64,000 nucleotides of DNA from Methylobacter sp. KS41 (lineage in GTDB: Bacteria; Pseudomonadota; Gammaproteobacteria; Methylococcales; Methylomonadaceae). Under the pieces are notes generated by a model that searched no databases, had not been told where the DNA came from, and saw only the letters and a program-made list of their open reading frames with translations. The position numbers were made by a program, and so were the translations under genes. Each line of letters begins with the position of its first letter. Position 1 is the stretch's first letter. Shown here one piece after another: positions 9,103-20,307 of this stretch. Where the stretch lies: NCBI GenBank assembly GCA_002862125.1, contig PHSP01000001.1:1212501-1276500 (forward strand), read 5' to 3'.

Positions 9103-9471
9103 ACCATTTCCCCTTTAGTTGATTGTTGATTTGCATCTTTATTTAAGGCAAAGGCGCCTGCCCGGTATTCGTGTTCGGCTTAACAGCCTGTGACTCCACG
9201 TTATAACAACAGAACCCAATTCATTGTTTTGCCTAACATCCTACATTTAATGTGTTTTTTCAGTTACTCTGCAAATACGTCCTATAAATCAATTTCCAAA
9301 TCCGGAAATAAATACGAGTTTGCTTTATCAAGCTGTCTGGTTAAATAATCCGCGTAAGTATAGGTCCATCAAAACCCTGTTGCGATGATTGGCTTATTTT
9401 TATCATTATCTTCACCAATTCTTAATCGTTTTTCACGCCAAAACAAAAGCTTACGGCATGTTTTATAAGCC
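9103..9471. other. Intergenic region upstream of the superoxide reductase-like gene
   Basis: 369 bp between two minus-strand genes. On the minus strand a TATAAC box lies about 110 bp before the 9102 start and could be a -10 element. No RNA gene, repeat or conserved frame was recognised. Confidence 0.35.
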
Positions 9472-10242
9472 TCAATCTGCTGTTCGTGAGCGTAATGTTC
9501 TGATTCTTACACGATTTAACATCTTGACTGAACCATTCAACACCAGCGGGGCGCCTCCTATAGCTACGGCATCCACAAGACAATACCAGGCAGCGACGCC
9601 GCTGGGCGGGTTACCTTGGGACAAACCCAGAACCGGATCAATTGCCGCCCATTTCCAGGTGCCAACGGCTGTACCTATTAACTCAAGCCAAGTAGTGATA
9701 AAGAAGGCCGCAAGATAAACCATAGGTGAACGGCCTTTAAAAAGATAAACCAAAAACACACAAAACAGTAATGCACCAACTGCATCTCCCTGTTGCGCAA
9801 AACCGCTAATACCCCAAAATGACCATGAGCCGCATACCAATATCACTAGAATAGTGATTTCTCTGGCATAGCTTAAAAATAAGCCGGACCGCGCCAATGC
9901 AACAGCGGTTAAATAAACCATGCCGTGACCAGGCGGCACATAAGCAGGTACATTTCCAAAGCGGTAGGTATAGCCGCCCATAAAAGGAGACGCAAAATGT
10001 TCCCCGATAGTAGCAAAAATGACAGCTATGACAACCTGCATTCTAACTTCTTTATTCTCGCCGAGTAACAAGCCAATTAAAAATACCCAACCGCTGACCC
10101 CCAGCGCGTTTTGTTTTTCTATACTGGCATTGGCATCGCTAATCAAACAGATCGCTACGCAAAAAAAAGTAAATGCTGCTATAAAATAATCTCTCTTTCT
10201 ATGAACATAAGCAACATTTTTAATAGGAAAATGGCGTAACAC
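9472..10242 (-). CDS. Conserved polytopic membrane protein of unknown function
   Basis: Protein of 256 residues with about seven or eight hydrophobic segments (roughly residues 18-36, 47-62, 66-84, 105-125, 127-150, 155-170, 175-195, 215-230). Conserved-looking loops are YTYRFGNVPAYVPPGHGMVYL and WLELIGTAVGTWKWAA...GNPPSG, rich in aromatic, Gly and Pro residues. No catalytic motif is recognised. It lies upstream of the SOR-like gene on the same strand, but a 369-bp gap separates them. A function in lipid or terpenoid metabolism could be imagined from the aromatic loops but is not supported here. Confidence 0.65.
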   Translation of the reverse strand: MLRHFPIKNVAYVHRKRDYFIAAFTFFCVAICLISDANASIEKQNALGVSGWVFLIGLLLGENKEVRMQVVIAVIFATIGEHFASPFMGGYTYRFGNVPAYVPPGHGMVYLTAVALARSGLFLSYAREITILVILVCGSWSFWGISGFAQQGDAVGALLFCVFLVYLFKGRSPMVYLAAFFITTWLELIGTAVGTWKWAAIDPVLGLSQGNPPSGVAAWYCLVDAVAIGGAPLVLNGSVKMLNRVRIRTLRSRTAD

Positions 10243-10305
10243 AATAACCTCTTTAGAATATTAATTCTCTTAAAGTCTACCATCGGGATGATCGATTTCT
10301 TAGCT

Positions 10306-10731
10306 TCATACAAACATCCATGCTACCACAGCGTATCTACCAAGTTTACCTGACATAATAATCAAAAAGGCTGGCAATAGGGGGAGCTTTAACCATCCAC
10401 CCGCAAAACATAAAGCATCCCCTATTACTGGTAACCATGAAAAAAACAGCACCCAGATGCCTCGTTTTTTTACTATATTCAGTGCATTCTGTTTTTTTTC
10501 CGGCAAAAGGCTTGCTGCTGGAAATTTTTGCGCCGCTAACGCGCCTAATCCCCATGTTGTCATAGCGCCCAGGGAATTACCTAAAGTCGCGATTATAACA
10601 ACAAGCCGGACATCGTAAAATCCTTCCGATATCATGTAAGCCAAAACAGCTTCAGAACCGCCCGGAGCAATCGTTGATGATATAAATGCACTAAAAAAAA
10701 GCGCCCATGACCCACTCAATGTTTCTTGCAT
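10306..10731 (-). CDS. YqaA-type small membrane protein (VTT/SNARE-associated family)
   Basis: Protein of 141 residues with three or four hydrophobic segments. The pattern FxSAFxSSTIAPGGSEAVLAYM near the N-terminus, GNSLGAMTTWGLG in the middle and the later WLPVIGDALCFAGGWLK is the YqaA subgroup of the DedA/VTT superfamily, whose members are linked to membrane lipid scrambling or flipping. Family membership is supported by sequence; the physiological role is not known. It is separated from the upstream cupredoxin gene by an intrinsic terminator. Confidence 0.75.
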   Translation of the reverse strand: MQETLSGSWALFFSAFISSTIAPGGSEAVLAYMISEGFYDVRLVVIIATLGNSLGAMTTWGLGALAAQKFPAASLLPEKKQNALNIVKKRGIWVLFFSWLPVIGDALCFAGGWLKLPLLPAFLIIMSGKLGRYAVVAWMFV

Positions 10732-10741
10732 TTATTTATCT

Positions 10742-10773
10742 CAAAAAAAACCCTGCGTTCGTAGAACACAGGG
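10742..10773 (-). terminator. Intrinsic terminator after the cupredoxin gene
   Basis: On the minus strand the arms CCCTGTGTTC and GAACGCAGGG pair with one mismatch around a TAC loop (10751-10773) and run straight into eight T residues. It lies just downstream of the stop at 10793. Confidence 0.85.
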
Positions 10774-10792
10774 CCTTTTAAAATTGCCGGAA

Positions 10793-11701
10793 CTACTTTT
10801 CTGGCAATATCTTATTTTTATTAGCAGCAACCAGTCTAATTAACCGGGATAGCAGCTTAACTACCAGTTCAACAAATGCTCTCAATAAATCAAAAACATA
10901 AGCGACTACCTCTGACACGCTCATACCCTTAAATTTTCGGGACAGAAAAGGCGCGGTAAGCAGGCCTATTGCTAATCCGATTACCGTAACCCCTGAAACA
11001 GCAGAATCTTCCTGTTGTACGGTTTTTGCAGAGGCCGGCCCCGGACTTACATTTGCAGCTATCGCAGGCAAATTAGCCGCTTCCGTCTCAGCCTTAGCCA
11101 ACAACTCAGGCAAAGTCGCCTTGTAATCGTCCGCTACTACATAAGCCGTCACACCAGGAACGCTTGGCAGATCGCCGTCGCCTTTACCAACCTTTAGCTG
11201 AGCTTTCATACCTTTTTCCATATGCTGCGCAATATCACAATGCACCAGATAGGTTTTATCGCCGGGCGGTAAAATCAAGGTTCCTGAAATCTTTGAAGGG
11301 CCTGTCGCTTCCAAATGAAACATTCCCTTAGGGTATAAATATTTAGGCAAGCCGTGCATCATCCATTGATGCCTCACATTGTCCTCATTAACAAAATGAA
11401 CTGTCAATTTAGTGCATGGCTTAAAATTAAACTCCTGCGTATCAAATGCAAACATTCTGCCTGGAAAATTTTCGGCATATTTATGGCCGGCGTGGACGGT
11501 AATTTCCTTGGTTTCAGATATGCTATCGCAGCCACCAGGCAAGGTATTGGCATTCTGACCCATAACCATGCCGCCAGCCATGTCCATCAAGTGACCATCA
11601 CCGTGATCCATCAGCATACTATCATGCTCTTCATACTCCTGAGCCATTATAGGCGCAGACAAAAGAACCATGAGCACCCCAACCGATAATAACTTCACCA
11701 T
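10793..11701 (-). CDS. Exported cupredoxin with His/Met-rich N-terminus and C-terminal membrane anchor
   Basis: Protein of 302 residues with a signal peptide (residues 1-20). A His/Met-rich stretch follows (HDSMLMDHGDGHLMDM, residues 26-41). The cupredoxin domain spans about 64-172. Candidate type 1 copper ligands are His111 (RHQWMMH) and a Cys155-x4-His160-x4-Met165 triad, the usual order for blue copper sites. After a linker rich in Ala and Pro a hydrophobic segment (about 233-252) and a second amphipathic/hydrophobic stretch (about 264-290) would anchor it to the membrane. It could act as a copper carrier or electron-transfer protein on the periplasmic side. An identical strand and similar design link it to the next gene, 200 bp upstream. 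Confidence 0.72.
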   Translation of the reverse strand: MVKLLSVGVLMVLLSAPIMAQEYEEHDSMLMDHGDGHLMDMAGGMVMGQNANTLPGGCDSISETKEITVHAGHKYAENFPGRMFAFDTQEFNFKPCTKLTVHFVNEDNVRHQWMMHGLPKYLYPKGMFHLEATGPSKISGTLILPPGDKTYLVHCDIAQHMEKGMKAQLKVGKGDGDLPSVPGVTAYVVADDYKATLPELLAKAETEAANLPAIAANVSPGPASAKTVQQEDSAVSGVTVIGLAIGLLTAPFLSRKFKGMSVSEVVAYVFDLLRAFVELVVKLLSRLIRLVAANKNKILPEK

Positions 11702-11900
11702 TATTCGTTTCCTCTAATTCTTAGCATCATCAATGCACTTTTTACAATCAATTACCAGTAAGCGCTTAAGCTCAAATAATCAAACCCGCCGGATTTATTA
11801 TGACTGTTTAACGATGTTACGCAAGCTCTTAAAAATCAGCAACCCGCACCTTTATAAACCTATTAGCGTTCGTAGCAACCGCGTAACATCTGTTAATTAA

Positions 11901-12515
11901 TCAGCTTTTAATTTTTGCTATTAACTCATCAACTTTACTTTTGAAGCCAGCATTTGACAGATACAATACATACAGTCCTGCAAATGCAAAAAATGCATAT
12001 AGCAGCAGACTATTTTTGCTGACTGACTGTCCGCCGCCTGCCTTAAAACCCATGTGCACATCCAGTCTCTGACCCGTGGTACGTTGTTCCGGATCTGCTT
12101 GATCGGGCACCAGGGTAATATGGATGAGGTATTTACCTGGTTCCGGAACTCCATTCGGCAACTCTAAGTTCACTGAACCGCTTTTATGTTTCGCACTGGG
12201 CAGGAAAAATATGCGCGTACCTTCAGGCTCTTTAGTCACTTCAAACTCAACCAGCATGTTTCTGTATTTCATATCCTGATAATCAAATACGAGTTGCGTC
12301 TTTGTATTTATAGCAGGCAGGTTGCCGCAAAATTCCTCAGCCGGAAAAGCCTGCGGTTGATAAGCTGTATAATGAACCCAATGACCAGGTTGTAATTCAA
12401 ATTTACACTGATCAGTATCGGTACCCGCTGCGCCGCCATGCGCCCATAATGCTGTAGAAAAAAACAAGCCCAAAAGCCCCAGGCAACCTCTTCTTATTAT
12501 TTGTGCTGTATTCAT
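11901..12515 (-). CDS. Exported, C-terminally anchored protein next to the cupredoxin gene, function unknown
   Basis: The ATG at 12515 is preferred over the frame's upstream extension to 12647, because it gives a clean signal peptide (IIRRGCLGLLGLFFSTALWAH, cleaved before the HGGAAG segment) and has a GGGAAGG ribosome-binding site. The mature protein has a beta-sandwich-like domain with two cysteines (QCKF and EEFCGNL) that could form a disulfide, then a single membrane segment near the C-terminus (LLLYAFFAFAGLYVLYL) and a short Lys-rich cytoplasmic tail. The mature N-terminus begins with His, a position that can take part in copper binding, but no defined metal site is visible. The neighbouring cupredoxin suggests a shared copper or redox role. 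Confidence 0.6.
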   Translation of the reverse strand: MNTAQIIRRGCLGLLGLFFSTALWAHGGAAGTDTDQCKFELQPGHWVHYTAYQPQAFPAEEFCGNLPAINTKTQLVFDYQDMKYRNMLVEFEVTKEPEGTRIFFLPSAKHKSGSVNLELPNGVPEPGKYLIHITLVPDQADPEQRTTGQRLDVHMGFKAGGGQSVSKNSLLLYAFFAFAGLYVLYLSNAGFKSKVDELIAKIKS

Positions 12516-12795
12516 AATACCTTCCCGTTTTGATAAAAAATTATTATTATATGAATAATTTATAATGCTCTTTTTTAAATTTGATTTCATCAAAAATAAC
12601 CTGCATTTGCCATATAACTTCTCACATAGCAGTGCCAACTCTAGCATACCCCCTTATCTAAATAAAGGAATTGATGGTAAACCAGCCTCAAATCGGCTTT
12701 ATATAAGCAAATGGTAATGCACTGATTGCGCTCTTGCTATCCAAACATCCATTTCGTAGACTTAAACAAATTTATCTTTAACGGAGCAAAAAAAC

Positions 12796-14433
12796 ATGTC
12801 ATCTTTGACTGCCTCAAAAGCATGGACTGAGCTGCAAAGCCATTACCATCAAACCAAAAATAATTCTCTACGCGATGCATTTGAAAAGGACATTAATCGA
12901 TTCAATACGTTCTCAGTTAAATTTAATGAAATTCTGTTTGATTATTCCAAGAACAGAATAACGGATGAAACCCTGCCTTTATTAATAAACCTTGCAAATC
13001 ATTCCGGCCTTAATGCAAAAATTAACGCCATGTTTTCCGGTGAAAAAATCAACACTACAGAACATCGAGCCGTTCTGCACACCGCCTTGCGTAATAGAAG
13101 CAATGATCCGGTTTATGTTGATGGGCGTGATGTTATGCCTGATATTAACCGGGCTCTAGACAAAATGAGGACATTTTGTGCATCCGTTCGTTCTGGAGAA
13201 TGGAAAGGCTATACTGGAAAAGCCATCACTGATATTGTCAACATCGGCATTGGCGGTTCCGGCTTAGGACCCAAAATGGTTTCAACGGCGCTAGCGCCTT
13301 ACAGCACAGACGCATTAAAAGTGCATTATGTCTCCAATATTGATCAGGCCAATATTGTCGAAGTGTTAAAGCCATTATCCCCTGAAACTACTTTGTTTAT
13401 TGTCGCATCCAAAGTCTTTTCCACGCAGGAGACGATGATGAATGCAAACTCCGCAAGGAAATGGTTTCTTGACAGTGCAAAGGACCCGCTAACAATTGCC
13501 AAACACTTTGTCGCCATCTCGACTCATGCGGAAAATGTCGCCAAATTTGGCATAGATACAAACAACATGTTTGAATTTTGGGACTGGGTTGGCGGGCGTT
13601 ATTCTGTTTGGTCATCAGTGGGCTTATCCGTTGCTTTATACATAGGCATGGATAATTTTGAAGAACTCTTGCAAGGCGCCTACGAAGCCGATTTGCACTT
13701 CCTCAACACGCCTTATGAAAAAAATATTCCGGTAATCATGGGCTTACTCGGAATTTGGTATAATAATTTTTATAATACTGAATCTCACGCCATATTGCCT
13801 TATGATCAATCCATGTGTTATTTCGCTGATTACTTTCAACAAGGCGATATGGAAAGCAATGGCAAAAGTATTACCATGCTAGGTGAGAAAGTGGATTACA
13901 GCACCGGACCGATTATCTGGGGACAACCGGGCACCAATGGCCAGCACGCTTTTTTCCAACTGATCCACCAGGGCACCAAGCTCATACCCTGCGATTTTTT
14001 GGCTGCGGCAAACAGTCATTACAAGCTGCCGGAACACCACGATATTTTAATCTCAAATTTTCTCGCCCAGCCGGAAGCCTTAATGAACGGCTTAACGGCT
14101 AAAGAAGTCAAAAAGAAACTCACACCAGCCGAACAGGCCGATCCCGTCCTCATCGCTTCCAAAGTGTTTGAAGGCAATAAGCCATCAAGTTCTTTCTTAT
14201 TTAAAAAATTGACCCCCAGAACACTGGGCTCGCTAATAGCATTTTACGAACATAAGACTTTTGTTCAGGGCGCCATCTGGAACATAAATTCATTTGATCA
14301 GATGGGCGTGGAATTGGGAAAAGTCTTGGCCAAGGTAATTTTGCCCGAACTTCAAAACGATGAAATCATTACCAGCCATGACTGTTCGACTAATGCCCTG
14401 ATTAACACCTATAAAAAATTACGAGAATCCTGA
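12796..14433 (+). CDS. pgi: Glucose-6-phosphate isomerase
   Basis: Interconverts glucose 6-phosphate and fructose 6-phosphate; 545 residues, the standard length. The substrate phosphate loop [13 protein letters not shown] is near residues 151-163, and the second PGI signature [20 protein letters not shown] around 374-393 contains the catalytic Glu/His region. A GGAG ribosome-binding site precedes the ATG at 12796. In a RuMP organism the enzyme links the fructose 6-phosphate made by formaldehyde fixation to glucose 6-phosphate for the oxidative (dissimilatory) cycle and polysaccharide synthesis. It is transcribed alone on the plus strand. Confidence 0.97.
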   Translation: MSSLTASKAWTELQSHYHQTKNNSLRDAFEKDINRFNTFSVKFNEILFDYSKNRITDETLPLLINLANHSGLNAKINAMFSGEKINTTEHRAVLHTALRNRSNDPVYVDGRDVMPDINRALDKMRTFCASVRSGEWKGYTGKAITDIVNIGIGGSGLGPKMVSTALAPYSTDALKVHYVSNIDQANIVEVLKPLSPETTLFIVASKVFSTQETMMNANSARKWFLDSAKDPLTIAKHFVAISTHAENVAKFGIDTNNMFEFWDWVGGRYSVWSSVGLSVALYIGMDNFEELLQGAYEADLHFLNTPYEKNIPVIMGLLGIWYNNFYNTESHAILPYDQSMCYFADYFQQGDMESNGKSITMLGEKVDYSTGPIIWGQPGTNGQHAFFQLIHQGTKLIPCDFLAAANSHYKLPEHHDILISNFLAQPEALMNGLTAKEVKKKLTPAEQADPVLIASKVFEGNKPSSSFLFKKLTPRTLGSLIAFYEHKTFVQGAIWNINSFDQMGVELGKVLAKVILPELQNDEIITSHDCSTNALINTYKKLRES

Positions 14434-14500
14434 TTCGATCAGGCCCGTTTGTGAATCTGTATATTGCTGACGAACTAATAAACAGCAGCCTAATTATACG

Positions 14501-14962
14501 TCAGCGCCGGGCCCGGAAGAAATCCCTTAAAAGTCCTGAACATTCCCTTTCCAGAACCCCGCCTACCCAGTTAATCCGGTGATTCAGGAAGCTTGCATCG
14601 GTAAGACTCAAGGCATGACAAACCGCTCCCCGTTTGGGATCAAACGCACCAAAAACCAGACGTTTGATCCGGGCATGACTGATGGCTCCCATACACATGA
14701 CACAGGGCTCTAAAGTCACATACATAGTAGCGTCAGACAAGCGGTAATTTTCCAGGGCCAGCCCCGCCCGTCTTAATGCCACCATCTCGGCGTGCGCAGT
14801 CGGATCATGTGTTGCAATTGAAGCATTCCAGCCTTCAGCAATACACTGGTCATCCTTGACAACTACCGCCCCGACAGGCACTTCACCCAGTTGCTCGGCT
14901 CTTTGCGCCAATCTGAAAGCATAACGCATCCATGCCTCATCCTCGGCCGTGCTTATTCCCAT
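14501..14962 (-). CDS. tadA: tRNA-specific adenosine deaminase TadA
   Basis: Deaminates A34 of tRNA-Arg(ACG) to inosine. The 153-residue protein has the zinc/proton-shuttle motif HAEM (in [17 protein letters not shown]) and the second zinc site PCVMCMGA, spaced as in TadA. The ATG at 14962 overlaps the guaA stop by 10 bp; an in-frame Met 11 codons later is an alternative start. The coupling to guaA is a known gammaproteobacterial neighbour relationship. Confidence 0.93.
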   Translation of the reverse strand: MGISTAEDEAWMRYAFRLAQRAEQLGEVPVGAVVVKDDQCIAEGWNASIATHDPTAHAEMVALRRAGLALENYRLSDATMYVTLEPCVMCMGAISHARIKRLVFGAFDPKRGAVCHALSLTDASFLNHRINWVGGVLERECSGLLRDFFRARR

Positions 14963-16542
14963 TCGATGGTCGCAGGAGGCTTGCCCGATATGTCATAAGC
15001 AACACGGGAGATACCTGGAACTTCATTAATAATGCGGCGGGAAATCAGATCAAGAAAATCATAAGGCAAGTGCGCCCATCGGGCAGTCATAAAATCAATG
15101 GTTTCGACAGCGCGTATGGCAATAACATAATCATAACGCCGTCCATCTCCCATAACGCCGACAGATTTAACCGGCAAAAAAACCGCAAACGCCTGACTCA
15201 CTTTGTCGTATAGATCATGCCGGTACAATTCTTCAATAAAAATCGCATCAGCCTGACGCAACAAGTCAGCATATTGCTTTTTCACTTCGCCTAAAATTCT
15301 TACGCCCAAGCCGGGACCAGGAAACGGATGACGAAAAACCATGTCGGCCGGCAGACCAAGCTCCAGCCCTAATCTTCTCACCTCATCCTTAAACAGTTCG
15401 CGTAGCGGTTCAACCAGCTTTAAAAGCATATTTTCCGGCAACCCTCCGACATTATGATGCGATTTTATCAAATGCGCTTTGCCGCTTTTAGAGCCCGCTG
15501 ACTCAATCACGTCCGGATAAATAGTCCCTTGCGCCAGCCATTTCGCATCGGCTATTTTCGCCGCCTCCTCATCAAAAATTTCCACGAACAGGTTGCCGAT
15601 AATTTTACGCTTCTGCTCGGGATCAGAGATTCCGCTCAAGGCCTCCAGATAACGTTGTTCGGCATCCACCCTAATCACCTTAACACCCATGTGTTCAGCA
15701 AATGTTGCCATGACCTGATCTCCTTCGCGCTGGCGCAGCAAACCCGTATCAACAAATACGCAAGTGAGCTGGTCTTTGATTGCTTTATGTAGCAGCGCGG
15801 CGACGACCGATGAATCAACGCCTCCAGACAAGCCTAAAATAACGTGATCGCTGCCTACTTTTTCCCGCACGGCATTAATACTGTCCTCGACAATATTGCC
15901 GGCTGTCCATAGCGCTTCACAGCCGCAAATATCCAGCACAAAACGCGACAGAATCCGTCCGCCCTGTTTGGTATGCGTCACTTCCGGGTGAAACTGCAAG
16001 GCATACAAGGCCTTTTCTTCATTGGCAATGCCGGCAATCGGCGCGCCGTCGGAACTGGCAATCAGCACAAAACCCTCAGGCAATTCAACAACGCGGTCAC
16101 CGTGACTCATCCACACATCCAGCAAACCAAAACCTTCGGATGAAAAATGATCTTCTATGCCCGTCAATAACTTTGAATGTCCACGCGCTCTGATTTGGGC
16201 GTAGCCAAACTCTCTATGATCAGAAGTTTCAACCTTGCCGCCCATCTGTTCGGCCATGGTCTGCATACCGTAACAAATGCCCAACACCGGCACTCCCAGC
16301 TCAAATACTATCCGTGACGCTCGCGGCGTATCGCCACTGGTCACGGTATCCGGACCGCCGGACAATACAATGCCATTGGGAGCAAAGCTTTTAATTTCGT
16401 TTTCGTTGCATTCACAGGAATAAATTTCACAATAAACACCAATTTCACGAATGCGGCGAGCAATTAACTGAGTGTATTGCGATCCGAAATCTAAAATCAG
16501 GATCTTTTGGGTGTGGATGTTTACAGGCTTTTGATGCGTCAC
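14953..16542 (-). CDS. guaA: GMP synthase (glutamine-hydrolysing)
   Basis: Converts XMP to GMP. The 529-residue protein has an N-terminal class I glutamine amidotransferase with nucleophile Cys90 (GICYGMQ) and the HPEVTHT segment. The ATP-pyrophosphatase domain with P-loop [10 protein letters not shown] comes next, and the C-terminal dimerisation domain ends in ATIEWE. It follows guaB on the same strand after about 150 bp, giving the classical guaBA order, with tadA overlapping its 3' end. Confidence 0.97.
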   Translation of the reverse strand: MTHQKPVNIHTQKILILDFGSQYTQLIARRIREIGVYCEIYSCECNENEIKSFAPNGIVLSGGPDTVTSGDTPRASRIVFELGVPVLGICYGMQTMAEQMGGKVETSDHREFGYAQIRARGHSKLLTGIEDHFSSEGFGLLDVWMSHGDRVVELPEGFVLIASSDGAPIAGIANEEKALYALQFHPEVTHTKQGGRILSRFVLDICGCEALWTAGNIVEDSINAVREKVGSDHVILGLSGGVDSSVVAALLHKAIKDQLTCVFVDTGLLRQREGDQVMATFAEHMGVKVIRVDAEQRYLEALSGISDPEQKRKIIGNLFVEIFDEEAAKIADAKWLAQGTIYPDVIESAGSKSGKAHLIKSHHNVGGLPENMLLKLVEPLRELFKDEVRRLGLELGLPADMVFRHPFPGPGLGVRILGEVKKQYADLLRQADAIFIEELYRHDLYDKVSQAFAVFLPVKSVGVMGDGRRYDYVIAIRAVETIDFMTARWAHLPYDFLDLISRRIINEVPGISRVAYDISGKPPATIEWE

Positions 16543-16696
16543 GGTAAAACTCTTTGGTTATTATCTGCTGAAATAGGTATCACTTTTCCCTTGATAGAGC
16601 AGACTAAAATGAGGAATTAACCTGCTTTCTACAGAGTCATTCCCCCTCATCGCAATCCTCCCTTCGGGACGGGACCTTTCATAAATCCGTCTGTAT

Positions 16697-18172
<1,476 letters not shown>

Positions 18173-18192
18173 CTAACTAATACTGAAATAAC

Positions 18193-18235
18193 CGCATATT
18201 ATACGGCTAGTTGAGCAACTACTGCACCACTAAAA
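18193..18235 (-). promoter_or_regulatory. guaB promoter candidate with consensus -10
   Basis: A perfect TATAAT (minus strand, 18203-18198) lies 35 bp before the guaB ATG. The -35 region upstream is weak (TGCAGT at 17-bp spacing), as is common for growth-regulated purine promoters. Confidence 0.55.
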
Positions 18236-18439
18236 AACTGACTTTACCTGAAAACGGGTAGCTGCTTAAAATCTTTGGCATAAGACTCCGCATATTGTAG
18301 TATTTTAAAAAACAAAAATCTGGCAGATGGCATAGGCATTCATAAACCCGCGGCCACGACCGTAAACAAAAACGTCTATTCCCCACGGAAATAGGCGCCA
18401 TCCATTAAGCCGGAGTCATTCACCAGAAGAGATATACTT

Positions 18440-18913
18440 TTGTTAAGCACAATTGAAAATATAATCAAGGACCCAAGTTTTCCGGAAAACATAGCCTGGA
18501 AATATCGTTCATTCCATGCCAATGAAATCATTGTTCATAAAGGCGACGCGGGAAAATCATTTTTCTTAATTGAAGAAGGCATGTTGCGCATAACAATTCA
18601 CGTAGAAGTAGAAGAGCGAAGGAATATCCAGGCAGGAGTCAATGATCTTGAAAAAGGCGATTTTTTCGGCGAGATTGCGTTGTTTGAGTCAAGTCAACGA
18701 ATTAATACCGTTACAGCTATTACCGATGGCCGTCTAATTGAAATTGATGGCGCAATACTTGGCGTTTATCTTGATAATCATCCCATTCAGGGATATTTAT
18801 TTTTCAAACAAATATTCAAAACGCTGATTATACGAATGACTTGTGAAACCCATAGGGTCGAGTCTCTCATGGCATGGGCGCTTAAGGCCCATGGGATATC
18901 AAAATATCTGTAA
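18440..18913 (+). CDS. Stand-alone cyclic nucleotide-binding domain protein
   Basis: Protein of 157 residues, starting at TTG 18440 behind an AGAAGAG ribosome-binding site; no ATG exists upstream of residue 49. It consists of one CRP-type beta-roll: IVHKGDAGKSFFLIEEGMLRI, then LEKGDFFGEIALFE, the phosphate-binding-cassette region with GE. There is no helix-turn-helix after the C-helix, so it is not a CRP-type regulator; the last 40 residues look helical. Ligand (cAMP, cGMP, c-di-GMP or none) and partner are unknown. The RINTVTA segment replaces the usual R(S/T)A motif of cAMP binders (an Arg is three residues earlier), so binding may be altered. Confidence 0.72.
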   Translation: MLSTIENIIKDPSFPENIAWKYRSFHANEIIVHKGDAGKSFFLIEEGMLRITIHVEVEERRNIQAGVNDLEKGDFFGEIALFESSQRINTVTAITDGRLIEIDGAILGVYLDNHPIQGYLFFKQIFKTLIIRMTCETHRVESLMAWALKAHGISKYL

Positions 18914-19142
18914 GGAAAAATTTTAATCGGCCTTGGCTACGACTCATAAAGGCTTCAACATCCTAAGCATATACTGCATTGAAACATAATAGCAACTATG
19001 AATTGGCCGAAACGCCAGAATGCCAAGATGATGCCGCCTATAACAATCCGGCAAAGGGATCACGGATAGAATGCCTTGCTTTTTCCAGCTTAAACATTAA
19101 GCCGAATGGCAATGCCATGAACCAACCTGAGCTATTTTTTAG

Positions 19143-19523
19143 TTATTTTACTATACGTAAAGCAGGCCTTGTTGGCGGTTTATTTTCAGGCGGAGGTGTT
19201 TTATCAGTCTCTTCACCTTCTTGATCGAAAATCATGCCCTTGCCGTTTTCTTTAGCATAGATTGCCATCACCGCAATTATAGGTATAACGATATGCATGG
19301 GTTTTCCGCTAAACCTTGCATTGAACTGAATTTCATCGTTGCCGAGGGATAGACCTTGAGTAGCTTCAGGCCTTATGTTTAAAATTATTTTGCCATCTTC
19401 AATCAATTGTTGCGGCAAAATTGCATGACTGTTTTCTGCATCGACCAGTATATAAGGGGTCAGATCGTTATCGATAATCCATTGATAAATTGAACGGATT
19501 AAATAGGGCTTTAAAGGAGTCAT
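19143..19523 (-). CDS. sspB: ClpXP adaptor SspB (stringent starvation protein B)
   Basis: Delivers ssrA-tagged proteins to ClpXP. The 126-residue protein has the SspB core (PYLIRSIYQWIIDNDLTPYI, residues 5-24, and the SLGNDEIQFNARFSG strand region), a flexible acidic/proline linker and a C-terminal RPALRIVK. The last is the ClpX-binding tail of the family and makes the call secure. It follows sspA by 10 bp on the same strand, the conserved sspAB operon. Confidence 0.95.
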   Translation of the reverse strand: MTPLKPYLIRSIYQWIIDNDLTPYILVDAENSHAILPQQLIEDGKIILNIRPEATQGLSLGNDEIQFNARFSGKPMHIVIPIIAVMAIYAKENGKGMIFDQEGEETDKTPPPENKPPTRPALRIVK

Positions 19524-19533
19524 TTTACAATAG

Positions 19534-20169
19534 TTATTTTAGCGGCTCGGCCATTTCTTTTTCAGCATCACTAAGGCTGCGCTTGAATGCTGGTCTTTTG
19601 AATATGCGCTGAGCATAATTAGTGATAACTTCATTCGGAGTGGACACATCAATGCCAAAACTAGGCAGCCGCCATAACAAGGGGGCAATGGCGCAATCGA
19701 TCAGTGAAAACTCGTCACTCATGAAATAAGGTCTGTCGGCAAAAATAGGCGCTGCGGACAGTATGCTTTCTCTGAGCATTTTCTTGGCGCGCGCCGACTT
19801 TTTTTCACCTGAAAATAATATTTCATCCAGCAATTGATACCAATCCTGGTCTATCCGTTTAATCAGCATTCGGGCATTTGCTCGTGAAACCGGGTCCATC
19901 TGGTGTAAAGGCGGATGCGGGAAGCGCTCATCCAGGTATTCCATGATAATGCGCGAATCATAAAGAACCAGATCACGTTCAATCAATGTTGGCGATGTGC
20001 CGTTGGGATTAAGCTCAAGCAAATCCTCAGGCGGATCAGTGGGATCATAATATTCAATGTCTGCGGCAACCGCTTTCTCGTGCAAAACAAAACGTGCGCA
20101 ATGACTCATTGCGCACGTTGGAGATGAAAAAAGCGTCATTACAGATTTACGAGTAATAATGTTTGCCAC
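19534..20169 (-). CDS. sspA: Stringent starvation protein A, GST-fold RNA polymerase-associated factor
   Basis: GST-fold protein that binds RNA polymerase during starvation. The start is taken as GTG 20169 (VANIITRKSVMTLF), preceded by AGAGG, giving 211 residues, close to the 205-212 usual for SspA; the frame itself extends to 20214 without support. The thioredoxin-like N-terminal domain shows LFSSPTCAMSHCARFVLHEK and NPNGTSPTLIERDLVLYDS, and an all-helical C-terminal domain follows. It lies between petABC and sspB, as in many gammaproteobacteria. Confidence 0.92.
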   Translation of the reverse strand: MANIITRKSVMTLFSSPTCAMSHCARFVLHEKAVAADIEYYDPTDPPEDLLELNPNGTSPTLIERDLVLYDSRIIMEYLDERFPHPPLHQMDPVSRANARMLIKRIDQDWYQLLDEILFSGEKKSARAKKMLRESILSAAPIFADRPYFMSDEFSLIDCAIAPLLWRLPSFGIDVSTPNEVITNYAQRIFKRPAFKRSLSDAEKEMAEPLK

Positions 20170-20307
20170 GAATAACAACCTCTTTGGACGTATAGGGCGA
20201 TAAAAATAGGCCATTGTAGCATAAATGATCGGTCTTTTGGCTGTTGCGTAATTTAGAATCTATGACGCAAGCAGCAACAAAACATCTCCGCATTCTCGCA
20301 TATAAAA

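Noticed and set aside
12516-12647. N-terminal extension of the anchored exported protein to 12647
   Set aside because: The signal peptide and ribosome-binding site fit ATG 12515.
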